From: Psychrobacter celer
GTDB taxonomy: Bacteria > Pseudomonadota > Gammaproteobacteria > Pseudomonadales > Moraxellaceae
DNA: 64,000 nucleotides
Assembly (NCBI RefSeq): GCF_016107555.1
Contig: NZ_JABASU010000003.1
Location: 114,218 to 178,217 of the forward strand
Direction: 5' to 3'
In this document: positions 47,371-57,500 of the stretch, piece after piece
Layout of the letters: each line of letters begins with the position of its first letter
Position numbering within the stretch: the first letter of the stretch is position 1
Position numbers and translations under genes: made by a program
Notes under the pieces: model-generated
What the model saw: the letters and a program-made list of their open reading frames with translations, nothing else
The model's database searches: none
What the model was told of the DNA's origin: nothing

Positions 47371-50300
47371 ATGAAGCTCATTCGATCTACTACGCCTTTA
47401 TTAAAACAGTTTCGACCAACTGCTATTATGCTAGCGGTAGGTGCTCTTATGGCACCTTCAGCAATAACTCATGCTGGCACTGCCTATGATGCCAGTGGTA
47501 ACGCAAGCTACAACGAGCTTGGTGACTTGACTATTTACCAACCTAGCAGCGAATCAAATAAGCCGACGCTGACTTTGATGCTCGATAAGTCCGGTAGTAT
47601 GGAAGGAGACTATAGTTTTATAAGAGACCTTACCTTTGAGGAAGTTCGTGTTTATAGAGCATCTGAATTTAGAGGGTGCAATAGATATGGTTGTTATTAT
47701 GATTATTATTACTACTTCAATCGCAATGATGTGCCGTCAAACCTTAATAAGGACGGATGGATAGATAAATATACTGTAAAAGATCTGAAAGGCAAAGATA
47801 ATCAGCTTTGCGTTATGAGAGATAGTGACATAAGCAACATTAATAGTACTGCCAGTACCTATAATCCTATTAGAATTAGTTCAGATGGTATTAGTTTAGA
47901 ATATTGCACGATAGGCTCTGAAAGAGTTTACGACCGTATGTCGAAGCTTAAGCTGGCGCTGATAGAGCTGCTTGCTTTTCCAAACCTAAATGAAGACATT
48001 ATTATGGGAGTGGGCGCTTTTGGTTATGGTGGTAGCAAACAAGGCCGAATTAGAGTAGCAGCTAAACCTCTAGATACAGCTCAAAAACAAGAGATCAAAG
48101 ATTTCTTAAAAGGCTTAAGTCCTTCAGGGGGTACGCCGTTGGCTTCAGCATATGCAGATGCTGGGGCTTATATGCTCGGCAATAGCACTTATGAGGGTGA
48201 TGACTATAGTGGTATGAAAGATACTTCTGATAGTGATATCGTTAGCGGTAGTGGGAGAAGTAAGTCTTATAAGGCGCCCGAGACGCAGGAGTGCGGGGAA
48301 AAAGGCGTCTATCTACTAACTGACGGTGCTCCAAACTCTGTAAGTAGGACAGCAGTACGAAATATGATGGGTACAGCACTAAACACGTCAATATTGTCCT
48401 GTCCCAGTGAAAGTGAAGGAGGGTTATTAGATGGTAGTCAATCAAATGATCAATGGCAATGTATGGGCGAGTTTGCTAAGCAGCTACGTACCAAAGGTAA
48501 TGTAAAAACCGCTATGGTTGGATTTGGTGCCGATTTCAATACAGTGGATAACCCTGATAATTATACTGCCAAAGAGATTACCATCAGCAAGTTTACAGAC
48601 AGTAATGGCGCGCCTTACAAATATAACAAAAAATACTACGACTGCTCAGCGATATCTACTGACAACCCTGACGCGCGCAACGCATGCAACCTAGGTATGG
48701 AATCGGGCATTTACGATGATGTTGGTGGCTACGGACAAGGCGGTTTTTATTTTGCTAAAGATACCAACGATATCGTCGGCAGCGTGCTATCGTTCATCGA
48801 AGACCTAAAAGCAGATTTACCAAGTACGCCAGCAGGCACTATTACGGTACCTGCCGATCCGCTCAGCAGCTTAGGGGTCAAACCCTATGCTTATCTACCT
48901 ATGCTAGAGCCTAAGGTCAGTAGTAATCTGGCGATATGGCCAGGCAATCTAAAAAAGTACAATGTCAAGCAAGCGACTTTGTTCGGTCAAGATAATAAAC
49001 GCTTGTACTTTGATGAAGATGGCGATGGCTTCCCCGATGACCTCAATCCAGATGCTCAAGATATTTGGAGTACTAAGAATGAGACCATCATCAACGATGC
49101 TGGCGACAGTATCAATGTAAACAATAGAATCACCGCAGGCGGGTTTTATGCTCAGCTAAAGACACCAAAAGCGGGCAATAATAGCACCCGTAATGTCTAT
49201 GTCGAAAACACGGTGGGTAGCGATATCCAGCTGCTCAAAGTAGGCGTTACTAATGGCACACTACAAGGGTTTGATAAACTTGATACCTCATACAGTACTT
49301 TAACCAAATTATACTTACTCAGTTTCTTAGGTTACGATGCCAGTCCGACGGAGGCCGAAGCAAAGCGTATCGATGATACAGGCGATGTACAAGCAGCGCT
49401 TGAAGCTATCATTTCCAACCCACCAGGTGATATAAAAGTGCTAGGCGGTGTCATTCACTCTAGACCGACCCTCATCTCTTATGGTGCCAACATCAACGCC
49501 AATGACAAGGACAGTGATGGCGATGGAAAAATAGATGCCGATGCAGGTATGGTGGCCACTGATGAGAGCAGCCGAGATGATTATGTGATGTTTGGCTCGA
49601 TGGAAGGGGCCTTGCATATCGCATCAGCAGATAGTGGCCAAGAAAGCCTAGCGTTTATTCCAAAGACCATTCTTAATAAGCAAATTGAAGCCTTGCAGCC
49701 TGAAGGCACTATCGCAGATGCCCCTGTATTTGGTGTCGATGCGCCCTGGTCGGCACAAGGTAGCTATAAGTATGACTTTAGCTCGCCAAACTCTGAGTCA
49801 TCGGGCAAAATCATCGCCGACAAGGTCTATGTCTATGGTGGGCTACGCCAAGGTGGTAAAGGACTCTATGGTTTAGATTTGAGTAAGCTAGACAGTCCAA
49901 AAATGCTATTTAGCATCAATAACAATACTGACGGCTATCAAGCGTTGGGTAAAGTGTGGAGTGAGCCAGTATCTGGCAAGATAAAGGTGGGCACAGGTAA
50001 AAACAGCATCAAGGATGTGATTATCTTCGGTGGTGGTTATGATGAATGCTACGAAGATCCAACATTTAAGCTAAATAGCCCAGATAATAAGTTTGAGGAT
50101 TGTAATAAAAAAATGGCAGATGGCAATGCCGTCTACATCGCAGATGCAAAAACAGGAGACGTAATCTGGTCAATATCAGGTCGAACCTCAGGTGCCTCTG
50201 GCAAACACATTCAAGTGCCAGAGATGAAGCACAGCGTGGTCAGTAAGATCACGACTTTGGATCGTGATGATGACGGTATGATCGATCATCTGTATTTTGG

Positions 50301-51345
50301 TGACTTGGGTGGCCAGCTATTCCGCGTAGATTTGCGTAATGGGCAGGCTATCAGCGGCAGTATAGGTATCAATAAATTTACACGGCGCATTGTTAAGGTG
50401 CTCGATGGCAATTCAGGCTCATTAGTTGAAGAGGGGCTACAGCGCCGTTTTTATGGCCAGCCCTCTGTGAGCTTTTATAAGGACAACAGTGTTTTATTTG
50501 CACTGGTCAATATCGCCTCTGGTGATAGAAGCAACCCAATATCACGCCTACGCAATACGATACCTGCGCAGTCCGATCGTCTGTTTGGCATTATTGATCG
50601 AGATATCGCCAGTCCCGGGCTGTATGGAAAAGACGATAAGGTTAGTTTAACCACTAAAGATCTCACTTCAGATGACTTAGTGGAGCTACCGTTCAATAAA
50701 AATGATACCAGTGCGACCAAGTCAGGAGTAAAAGCGCCGATGCGACCCAATGTCGCAACCAAACAAGGTTGGTTTTATCCATTAATGCAGTTTGACGGCA
50801 ATAATAATGTGAAAAACGTAAAAGCCATGGGTGATGGTATGGCTATCGGCGGTTTGTATTATATGACAGCGTATAGCCCAGAGATGAAGTATGATGAGAC
50901 GAGTGGCTGTGCAGCGCAGATCATCGGTGGCTCCGAGCGTCAGATGTACTGTTTGCCATATGGTATTTGTGAACAAGAGGATCCGGAAAAAACGGATAAT
51001 TCTCTTAATGGTACTGGTGGCTTTGTACGCGCAGGTAAAGGCATTCAAGAGCTGGCGTTTGGTGCCTTTAATCCAGAAAACCCCACAACACGCATCATGC
51101 TGGGTACTCAGTCGTTTAGTGAGTTGGTTGACGCTAACAACCGTATCGATTTCGGTGGCGCTTGGCCGTCAAATAATGAATCAGGACTAGATACCAACTG
51201 TCCTGGTGGCAATTGTGCTGGCTCCAGTATTGAAGCTGATAATGTCAACGCTAGCGGCTCTGGCGGCGGTAATGTCAGTATCATGGATTATCGCTTGCTT
51301 ACGACCAGATGGTATGAGCAGCTATCGGGGTCTGACAATGACTAA
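47371..51345 (+). CDS. pilY1: Type IV pilus tip adhesin PilY1/ComC
   Basis: 1324 residues. Signal peptide, then a von Willebrand A-like domain with metal site LDKSGSMEGD (Asp72, Ser74, Ser76) and a second block GGTPLASAYADAGAYM. The C-terminal PilY1 beta-propeller domain follows with YFGDLGGQLFRVDLRNG. Three Asp-rich calcium-type loops are visible near 549 (DEDGDGFPDD), 711 (NDKDSDGDGKID) and 964 (DRDDDGMIDH). A Tyr-rich insertion, CYYDYYYYFN, sits in the A domain around 108-117. PilY1 sits at the pilus tip and controls retraction, adhesion and DNA uptake. Confidence 0.95.
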   Translation: MKLIRSTTPLLKQFRPTAIMLAVGALMAPSAITHAGTAYDASGNASYNELGDLTIYQPSSESNKPTLTLMLDKSGSMEGDYSFIRDLTFEEVRVYRASEFRGCNRYGCYYDYYYYFNRNDVPSNLNKDGWIDKYTVKDLKGKDNQLCVMRDSDISNINSTASTYNPIRISSDGISLEYCTIGSERVYDRMSKLKLALIELLAFPNLNEDIIMGVGAFGYGGSKQGRIRVAAKPLDTAQKQEIKDFLKGLSPSGGTPLASAYADAGAYMLGNSTYEGDDYSGMKDTSDSDIVSGSGRSKSYKAPETQECGEKGVYLLTDGAPNSVSRTAVRNMMGTALNTSILSCPSESEGGLLDGSQSNDQWQCMGEFAKQLRTKGNVKTAMVGFGADFNTVDNPDNYTAKEITISKFTDSNGAPYKYNKKYYDCSAISTDNPDARNACNLGMESGIYDDVGGYGQGGFYFAKDTNDIVGSVLSFIEDLKADLPSTPAGTITVPADPLSSLGVKPYAYLPMLEPKVSSNLAIWPGNLKKYNVKQATLFGQDNKRLYFDEDGDGFPDDLNPDAQDIWSTKNETIINDAGDSINVNNRITAGGFYAQLKTPKAGNNSTRNVYVENTVGSDIQLLKVGVTNGTLQGFDKLDTSYSTLTKLYLLSFLGYDASPTEAEAKRIDDTGDVQAALEAIISNPPGDIKVLGGVIHSRPTLISYGANINANDKDSDGDGKIDADAGMVATDESSRDDYVMFGSMEGALHIASADSGQESLAFIPKTILNKQIEALQPEGTIADAPVFGVDAPWSAQGSYKYDFSSPNSESSGKIIADKVYVYGGLRQGGKGLYGLDLSKLDSPKMLFSINNNTDGYQALGKVWSEPVSGKIKVGTGKNSIKDVIIFGGGYDECYEDPTFKLNSPDNKFEDCNKKMADGNAVYIADAKTGDVIWSISGRTSGASGKHIQVPEMKHSVVSKITTLDRDDDGMIDHLYFGDLGGQLFRVDLRNGQAISGSIGINKFTRRIVKVLDGNSGSLVEEGLQRRFYGQPSVSFYKDNSVLFALVNIASGDRSNPISRLRNTIPAQSDRLFGIIDRDIASPGLYGKDDKVSLTTKDLTSDDLVELPFNKNDTSATKSGVKAPMRPNVATKQGWFYPLMQFDGNNNVKNVKAMGDGMAIGGLYYMTAYSPEMKYDETSGCAAQIIGGSERQMYCLPYGICEQEDPEKTDNSLNGTGGFVRAGKGIQELAFGAFNPENPTTRIMLGTQSFSELVDANNRIDFGGAWPSNNESGLDTNCPGGNCAGSSIEADNVNASGSGGGNVSIMDYRLLTTRWYEQLSGSDND

Positions 51346-51931
51346 CCATGACAGTCGCTTATGGCCGTTGCGTCGTATTGTCTCAAGTCGGAATGCGACA
51401 TCGCAACAAGGCTTTACACTTATTGAAATGATGATCGTGGTGTTTATCATGGCAATTTTAGCGGCGATTGCTGTCCCTAGCTATCGACGCTACGTCATTG
51501 TCAACGCTGAGCGCGACACTCAGGCCAAGATGCTGAGTCTACAAGTGGAGCTAGAGCGCTGGCGCTCAAGTGCACTAACCTATAAAGGGTTCGTTCCTCA
51601 AATAGTAGATAGTAACGGTGATACTGATTACCGTTATGCAGATACGGATAACACCATTATCAATGTGCCCGCAGGTAGTGGCGATGATTATACCTATCGA
51701 ATTACTCTAGTGGATGGCGCGACGACAAAAACGCCCAAAAGCCTAGTCACAGGCTCAGGCGTCGATAATGTCACAGGCCGCACATGGAAAATGCTGGCCA
51801 CGCCCAATCCTGATCGCTATATTGAAAAAGGCAGCCATATCATGCTGACCAGCTCAGGTATTAGATGTAAGACAGCAAGTAGTATCACCATTGGTGCAGA
51901 AGACTGTGGAAAGGGCGCGCAAGCATGGTAA
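51338..51931 (+). CDS. pilE: PilE-like minor pilin
   Basis: 197 residues, prepilin motif QG-FTLIEMMIVVFIMAILAAIA after a 24-residue leader. The mature part starts VPSYRRYVIVNAERDTQAKM, as in PilE proteins, and ends with a Cys pair (CKTASSITIGAEDC). The ATG at 51338 overlaps the end of pilY1 by 8 bases. In Acinetobacter the equivalent position is held by ComE/ComF-type pilins of the competence cluster. Confidence 0.88.
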   Translation: MTNHDSRLWPLRRIVSSRNATSQQGFTLIEMMIVVFIMAILAAIAVPSYRRYVIVNAERDTQAKMLSLQVELERWRSSALTYKGFVPQIVDSNGDTDYRYADTDNTIINVPAGSGDDYTYRITLVDGATTKTPKSLVTGSGVDNVTGRTWKMLATPNPDRYIEKGSHIMLTSSGIRCKTASSITIGAEDCGKGAQAW

Positions 51932-52368
51932 TGATAACAAGCACACATAGACAGAATAGGCAGATAAGTCATGAGCGTGGCTTTACCCTCATCGAGCTGA
52001 TAATCGTCGTCGCTATCATCGGTATCATCGCCGCTATCGCTATTCCGAGCTATCAGGGCTATATCGAAAAAGGCCATCGTACCGATATGATGAGCGAGTT
52101 ACAAAACATCGCCTCTGAGATTGAGAGCCGAAAGCTGGCGCAAGGGCGATATAGCAATGCATTAATCGTAGGGTTGGGTGGTAGCTTTCCGCGTCAAGGC
52201 ACAGCGCTATATACCATTAGCTTTAGTGATCCGTTGACCTCCGAATGGACCATCACCGCATCGCCCATCGACGATACTCGTATGGCAGACGATGGCGACC
52301 TGTCCTTGGACTATCGCGGCTATAAATGTCGGGGCACAACCTGTGGTACAGGAGATGAATGGAAATAG
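51925..52368 (+). CDS. Second PilE-like minor pilin
   Basis: 147 residues, motif [22 protein letters not shown], then PSYQGYIEKGHRTDMMSELQ. A short Cys pair (CRGTTC) closes the protein. The ATG overlaps the stop of the previous pilin by a few bases. It is the last gene of the seven-gene operon; a 327-bp gap follows before the PilA-like gene. It resembles the first PilE-like pilin in layout but differs in sequence, so it is an older duplicate or a separate minor pilin. Confidence 0.88.
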   Translation: MVMITSTHRQNRQISHERGFTLIELIIVVAIIGIIAAIAIPSYQGYIEKGHRTDMMSELQNIASEIESRKLAQGRYSNALIVGLGGSFPRQGTALYTISFSDPLTSEWTITASPIDDTRMADDGDLSLDYRGYKCRGTTCGTGDEWK

Positions 52369-52386
52369 TCAGTACGGATGCTCTTT

Positions 52387-52481
52387 TGTGACAATTATTG
52401 TCAGTTATCGTGAGCCAAAATAGCCACCATTGACATAAACTGACACTTTTAGGTATGCTTAGCGTAACAATTAGTGTCAGT
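52387..52481. promoter_or_regulatory. Cluster of TGTCA half-sites, PilR-like activator sites
   Basis: Five TGTCA or TGACA elements within 95 bp, ending about 95 bp upstream of the -24 box, the usual distance for an enhancer-binding protein. PilR of Pseudomonas is described as binding repeated (C/G)TGTC sites upstream of pilA. The regulator itself is not in this window. Confidence 0.5.
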
Positions 52482-52575
52482 AGATAACAGTACGGTAAGT
52501 GACTGCACGAAAATATCGATAAATAGCGATAAAAATTGAGCACTTAGCACATATATCTACTGTGACTAATGATAT

Positions 52576-52591
52576 TGGCACGCTATATGCA
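52576..52591 (+). promoter_or_regulatory. Sigma-54 promoter of the PilA-like gene
   Basis: TGGCACGCTATATGCA: a perfect TGGCACG -24 element, 10 bases between GG and GC, and ATGCA at -12. About 105 bp before the start codon. Confidence 0.78.
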
Positions 52592-52695
52592 TCTACTAGG
52601 GCACGAAAGACCAATACACTATATCCAATACCTAACATAACGAGAGATAGCGCGAGCGAATATCCGTTATCTTTATCCTCTCTCAAGGAGTTCTT

Positions 52696-53208
52696 ATGAA
52701 CGCTCAAAAAGGTTTTACCCTAATCGAATTAATGATCGTGGTTGCTATCATCGGTATCCTAGCGGCGATTGCTATTCCTCAGTATCAGAACTATGTCGGT
52801 CGTGCCAATATTGCCGCGGCAGTATCTACCATAACGGCCAATAAGACTGGCTTAGAAGAATACGTTATGGAATATGGTGAGTTTCCAGATGGGAAAACAG
52901 AACCTAAAGACGCCACAACAAAAGAAGAAGACGGAAAGACTGTTGAAGTACCTGCTGTACGTGGCGAAAGACCTCAGGACTTAGGTATTGTTAGCCCATC
53001 ATTTGGTACTGTCCAGATTGAAGATAGAGGTGATGGTAAAGGTGCTATTCAGGTTACATTTGATAGTGGTAACCCAGGTATCAACGGAAAGCAAGTACAA
53101 CTTGTGCGCGATGAAGATGGCAACTGGAAATGCGTTAGCAATGTAGACGAAAAGTTTGAAAACAAATCATGTAGTATAGGCGAGTTGACTGTAATTACTA
53201 AAAAATAA
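52696..53208 (+). CDS. pilA: Type IV pilin PilA
   Basis: 170 residues. Short 6-residue leader MNAQKG, then [20 protein letters not shown] and [19 protein letters not shown], the classical type IVa major pilin N-terminus. The C-terminal domain has a D-loop Cys pair ([14 protein letters not shown]). Strong ribosome site AAGGAG. Own sigma-54 promoter upstream and very strong terminator downstream, as expected for an abundant subunit. The central domain is AT-richer and likely the variable surface region. Confidence 0.9.
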   Translation: MNAQKGFTLIELMIVVAIIGILAAIAIPQYQNYVGRANIAAAVSTITANKTGLEEYVMEYGEFPDGKTEPKDATTKEEDGKTVEVPAVRGERPQDLGIVSPSFGTVQIEDRGDGKGAIQVTFDSGNPGINGKQVQLVRDEDGNWKCVSNVDEKFENKSCSIGELTVITKK

Positions 53209-53296
53209 ATATTAGCAAGCGTAGGCTAGGCTCTTAACTTAGCTCATATCGTACAAGGCAAGAGGCTGAACAAAATGTCTAGTGTATGCAAAGTCT

Positions 53297-53347
53297 GATT
53301 AAACGCAAAAAAGCCAAACGTACTGTTTGGCTTTTTTGCGTTTAATC
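53297..53347. terminator. Very strong palindromic terminator after pilA
   Basis: Perfect 23-base stem with a 5-base loop (GTACT). The core is AAGCCAAAC/GTTTGGCTT flanked by A6/T6 tracts and a further GATTAAACGC/GCGTTTAATC clamp. Symmetrical, so it can act in both directions. Confidence 0.9.
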
Positions 53348-53372
53348 ACTGGCTAATCGCCGCAAACCTAAC

Positions 53373-53388
53373 TGGCACACTCTCTGCA
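53373..53388 (+). promoter_or_regulatory. Sigma-54 promoter of the downstream pilin gene
   Basis: TGGCACACTCTCTGCA: perfect TGGCAC, GG and GC 10 bases apart, CTGCA at -12. It is only 35 bp before the ATG at 53424, leaving a leader of about 25 bases. Confidence 0.68.
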
Positions 53389-53423
53389 CCATAGCAATTA
53401 TCACATTAATTGATAATAATGCT

Positions 53424-53894
53424 ATGAAGTATCAATATAATACTGCCGCAAATCGTCACCTGACACAATCCGGCAGCGCGCAATCTGGCTATACTTTGAT
53501 AGAGCTAATGATCGCCGTCGCTATCATCGGTATCTTGGCAGCAACAGCGACCGTCAGCTATCAGACGCAGGTCAGAAAGACCCAGATCATGACTATTTAT
53601 AAAGAAATAAATCAGTATCAAATGCCATATCGCACACTGATTGACAATGGCGCAGGAGTGACAGATTTTAGTCCTCGTGGGCTAAATATGCCAGCCCAGA
53701 CCAAATATTGTCAGTTTAGTGTCACAGCACCGCTGGCTGGCAGTACGACAGCAAATGCTATTACCTGTCGTATTCACAACCTGCCTTATTTGCAAGCGCA
53801 GACGCTTAGCCTTGATTATTTAGCGGATGGGACATGGCAATGTCAGGCAAGTGCGGGTATCAAAGACGCATATCTACCACAAGCTTGTCAGTAG
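53424..53894 (+). CDS. Additional type IV pilin-like protein
   Basis: 156 residues. Leader of 22 residues, then [22 protein letters not shown], with Tyr rather than Phe at +1. The mature helix VSYQTQVRKTQIMTIYKEIN and a C-terminal Cys pair (CQASAGIKDAYLPQAC) fit a type IVa pilin. It sits between two strong terminators with its own sigma-54 promoter, so it is expressed separately from pilA. It may be an alternative pilin or a competence pilin; sequence alone does not decide. Ribosome site weak. Confidence 0.85.
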   Translation: MKYQYNTAANRHLTQSGSAQSGYTLIELMIAVAIIGILAATATVSYQTQVRKTQIMTIYKEINQYQMPYRTLIDNGAGVTDFSPRGLNMPAQTKYCQFSVTAPLAGSTTANAITCRIHNLPYLQAQTLSLDYLADGTWQCQASAGIKDAYLPQACQ

Positions 53895-53901
53895 TTATGA
53901 T

Positions 53902-53942
53902 AAAAAAACCACCGAACAGCAGTTGCCGCTCGGTGGTTTTTT
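53902..53942. terminator. Bidirectional terminator, pilin / fdxA
   Basis: Stem AACCACCGA/TCGGTGGTT with flanking A and T runs, between convergent genes. Confidence 0.9.
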
Positions 53943-53979
53943 ATTGGCTCAATGTATTGAGAAACTCTTAAAGAGCTAA

Positions 53980-54303
53980 TTACTTCTCTAAATACTGAAT
54001 CTTACCTTCCACGCCGTCCCATTTGGCAGCTTCTGGCATTTGCTCTTTCATCTCTGTGATGTTTGGCCATTTTTGCGCCAGCTCTTCATTTAGCTGAGTG
54101 AACATCTCCTGCCCCTTCGGCACCTCGTCTTCTGAGAAGATGGCATTGGCAGGGCATTCAGGCTCACACAGCGCGCAGTCGATGCACTCATCAGGGTCGA
54201 TGACCAAAAAGTTTGGTCCTTCATAAAAGCAGTCCACAGGACAGACTTCCACACAGTCGGTGTATTTGCAAAGAATGCAGTTATCTGTAACGACAAAGGT
54301 CAT
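53980..54303 (-). CDS. fdxA: Seven-iron ferredoxin FdxA
   Basis: 107-residue ferredoxin of the Azotobacter FdI type with one 3Fe-4S and one 4Fe-4S cluster. Cysteine motifs are [14 protein letters not shown] and [12 protein letters not shown], and the C-terminal helical extension ([17 protein letters not shown]) is typical. It is a low-potential electron carrier; partner unknown. It lies downstream of mutS (minus strand), an arrangement common in related gammaproteobacteria. Confidence 0.97.
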   Translation of the reverse strand: MTFVVTDNCILCKYTDCVEVCPVDCFYEGPNFLVIDPDECIDCALCEPECPANAIFSEDEVPKGQEMFTQLNEELAQKWPNITEMKEQMPEAAKWDGVEGKIQYLEK

Positions 54304-54507
54304 AGTGATGTCTACCTGTTATTGATTTGGCTGATATGGTGCCTGTATCGTCAGCGCCTACCGCGGCGAGTATGACGGCGATCGCGATACTCAATCGTCG
54401 CGGCAGTCTGCCTAATGATGCACCATAAGGGCTAGAGTAACTAAAAAACTAGATTGACTAAAAACAAGCAACATTTTAGCGCCTTTATGCTGATTTGACA
54501 ATTCCCT

Positions 54508-57500
54508 TTAGTGACTAATGATATCCTTAAGATGATAGAGCAGGTCATGCGCTTGTTTGGGCGTTAGATTGTCAGGATTGATGGCCGCCAGCTCATCTTT
54601 TAAGCTAAATAACTGATTTTGCTGTGGAATATCTGCTACTGCTTGCTCATGGCTTAGAGGGTTGGCTTCTATGGTGGTCAGCGGTCTTTGATCGTCAAGC
54701 TGGCAATTATCCGTTCGCGACTTAGCTAAGTCGCTTTTGTCATCAACGGCTTGAGCGTCATCAATGCTTTGAGTATTCGCCACCATCGTTGGATGATCGC
54801 GCAAGTAGCGTTTGGCGTCACCAATCACCGATGGCGGAATGCCAGCCATCTTGGCGACATGGAGGCCAAAGCTAGAGCTGGCCGCGCCATCACGGATTTG
54901 GTGCAGCAGTAGTAATTGACCGTCGACTTCGCTGGCGGCGACATGGACGTTACGAATACCTTGATTTTGTGCAGCCAATTGTGTCAGCTCAAAGTAGTGG
55001 GTGGCAAACAGGGTCAGGCAGCCGATCTCAAGCAGCCTATTGACACAGGCGTGGGCGATGGCCAGCCCGTCAGTGGTGGCGGTACCGCGGCCGACTTCAT
55101 CCATGAGCACCAGTGATTTATCGGTCGCTTGGTTTAAGATATTGGCCGTCTCGATCATCTCGACCATAAAGGTCGACTTGCCGCCTGCCAGATCATCAGC
55201 CGAGCCAATACGGGTAAAGATGCGGTCGATATCACCGATGCGCGCGCTGGCTGCTGGCACAAAGCTGCCACAGTGCGCGAGCAAGACAATAAGAGCGGTC
55301 TGGCGCATATAGGTGGATTTACCGCCCATATTGGGGCCTGTGATCATCAGCAGGCGCTCAGGATGTCCTTCTTTAGTATTGGCACTGCCCAGCGCGCAGT
55401 CGTTGGCGACAAAGGCATGGGCGCGCGCAGGTTTGCTGGTGTGTTGGCTGAGGTTTTGGCTAAAAGTCTGTGTTGAGCCTTGCTCGGCTGGGCTGCTGAT
55501 ATTATCGGGGTTTAATGCCGCCTCGACCACCACATGGCGGCCTTGCTGGATGTCGATACTGCTCTGGTCGATACGGGTCTGGCTGCTGTTTTTTAACAAG
55601 TTGCCATCGTTTGAATCGTTAGTCATAACGGGACGTTGCCAATTATAAAAGGTCGCAAGCTGCGCCCAGTTGCTGAGCACATCTATTTGAGCGATGGCGG
55701 CGCTTAGCTGCTGCAATGCGGCCAAATGACTACTGAGTATCGTCAACAGCTCATGATATAGCTGTTTTTCTCGAGCCAATGCTAAGCTTTGTGCGCTTAG
55801 ATATTCGGTCTCGACTTCCTTTAGCTCATCGGTGATAAAACGCTCACTACTCTTGAGCGTCTGCCGCCTGATAAAGTGCGCGGGTGCGTTTTTGGCTTGC
55901 ATTTTGGGCAGCTCAAAATAAAAGCCGCTGACTTTATTAAACCCGACTTTTAGACTGGGTAGCTGGTTGTCCTGACGGGCGCGCGCGACCATCTCATCTA
56001 GTGTCACTTGGATATTGTCATGCAGGTGTGTGAGGCGATCAAACTCGGCGTCATAGCCTGCTGCCAGCATACCGCCATCGCGGATATGAGCAGGCGGCTC
56101 TGGGATAATGGCACGCTCGATCAGCTCGGCGACGGATTGTACCTCAGGTAGCTGCGCGGGCAGTTGCTGCATGAGCATGGCCAGCAGTCCTGCCTGCTCG
56201 TGGTGGATGCCTGCTTGCTCTAATAAGGTAGTCAGCTGCGCGCTGCTGTTGATACCGTCCACCAGTTTGCGCAAGTCTCGCGGCTTGGCGCTCATCAGGC
56301 CGATGCGGCTGGTGATGCGCTCGATATCACCGATGGCGCTTAGCGTGTCGCGTATATAGCTGACCAATGAGGGAGGTTGTAGATGCGGACGACTGTGCTT
56401 GCTGCTGTCAGCTGGGCTGTCTGCTTGCAAAAGTTTGTCTATGGCGTCTAGGCGCATATTGATACGCGCATGCTGGCGCAAGGGGCGTTTCATTTGCTGC
56501 ACCAGCAGGCGGCGTCCCATCGGCGTTTGGCAGTGACCCACGACCGAGACCAGCGATGTGCCGCTGCTACTGACTGGAGCAAACAGCTCAAGGTTTTGCT
56601 GGCTACCGGCATCGATGATCAAGTAATCATCGCTAAACTCGACGATAAGCTGATTGACCTGCGGCACGTGACGCTGCTGGGTTTGCTGCGCATAATGAAT
56701 CAAGGCGGCACAGCTAGACTGGCTAAGCGGCGCGTCATGGATACCAAGCCCATCGAGACGCTGCACCCCAAATTGCTGACAAAGGGTGTTTGCGGCATGG
56801 GCGCGGTGAAAGTCATTGGCAGCTACCTCGATGATCGGACAGTCCAGGTGTTGTCGCAGCCATAGCGGCCAGTCGGTATCAGCACTGCCAGTAGCATCGC
56901 TCAGTGCTTCGCTGATGATACATTCGCTAGGGGCGAAGCGGGCAAGCACCGTCAGCATCTGTGTTTGTAGGTCATCGTAATCGTCATGATTGGCGCTCAG
57001 GCTCTGAGTGGTCAAGGTGCCGGCGGCTAAGTCGAGCTGACTGACGGCGGCCTGTAGTGGCTGCTTGCTGTTTGCGCGCGGCTGGGCGATATCGATTGCC
57101 ACCACGGTCGGTGTGTGGTTGGGCGCGATCAGCGCGTCATCCGTGATGGTGCCTGCGGTCAGCGTTTTGACCACCTCACGGCGCATGATACCAGTGGCCT
57201 TGCTACTCTTTTTTTGCTTATCGCCCATCGCCGATGGGGCGGATGAGGGACTGGCTGCATCGGTTGATGCGTCGTCCACTTGCTCACAGACGACCACTGT
57301 CTGACCTGCCGCGATGAGCCGCGCCATGTAGCTGTCGGCGGCATGAAACGGCACACCCGCCATGGCAATGGTATTGCCTGCTTTGTCGGTGCCGCGGCGC
57401 GTGAGCGTGATGTCTAATATCTGTGCGGCGCGCTTGGCATCATCAAAAAACAGCTCATAAAAATCACCCATCCGGTATAGCAGCAGCGCTTGTGGATAGT

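Larger units (their letters stand above)
52369..52695. other. Regulatory region of the PilA-like gene
   Basis: 327 bp holding at least five TGTCA-type half-sites in both orientations (52387-52393, 52398-52403, 52430-52435, 52440-52446, 52473-52481) and a sigma-54 promoter at 52576-52591. Two near-identical 15-mers, ACAATTATTGTCAGT and ACAATTAGTGTCAGT, lie 76 bp apart. No gene. Confidence 0.7.
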
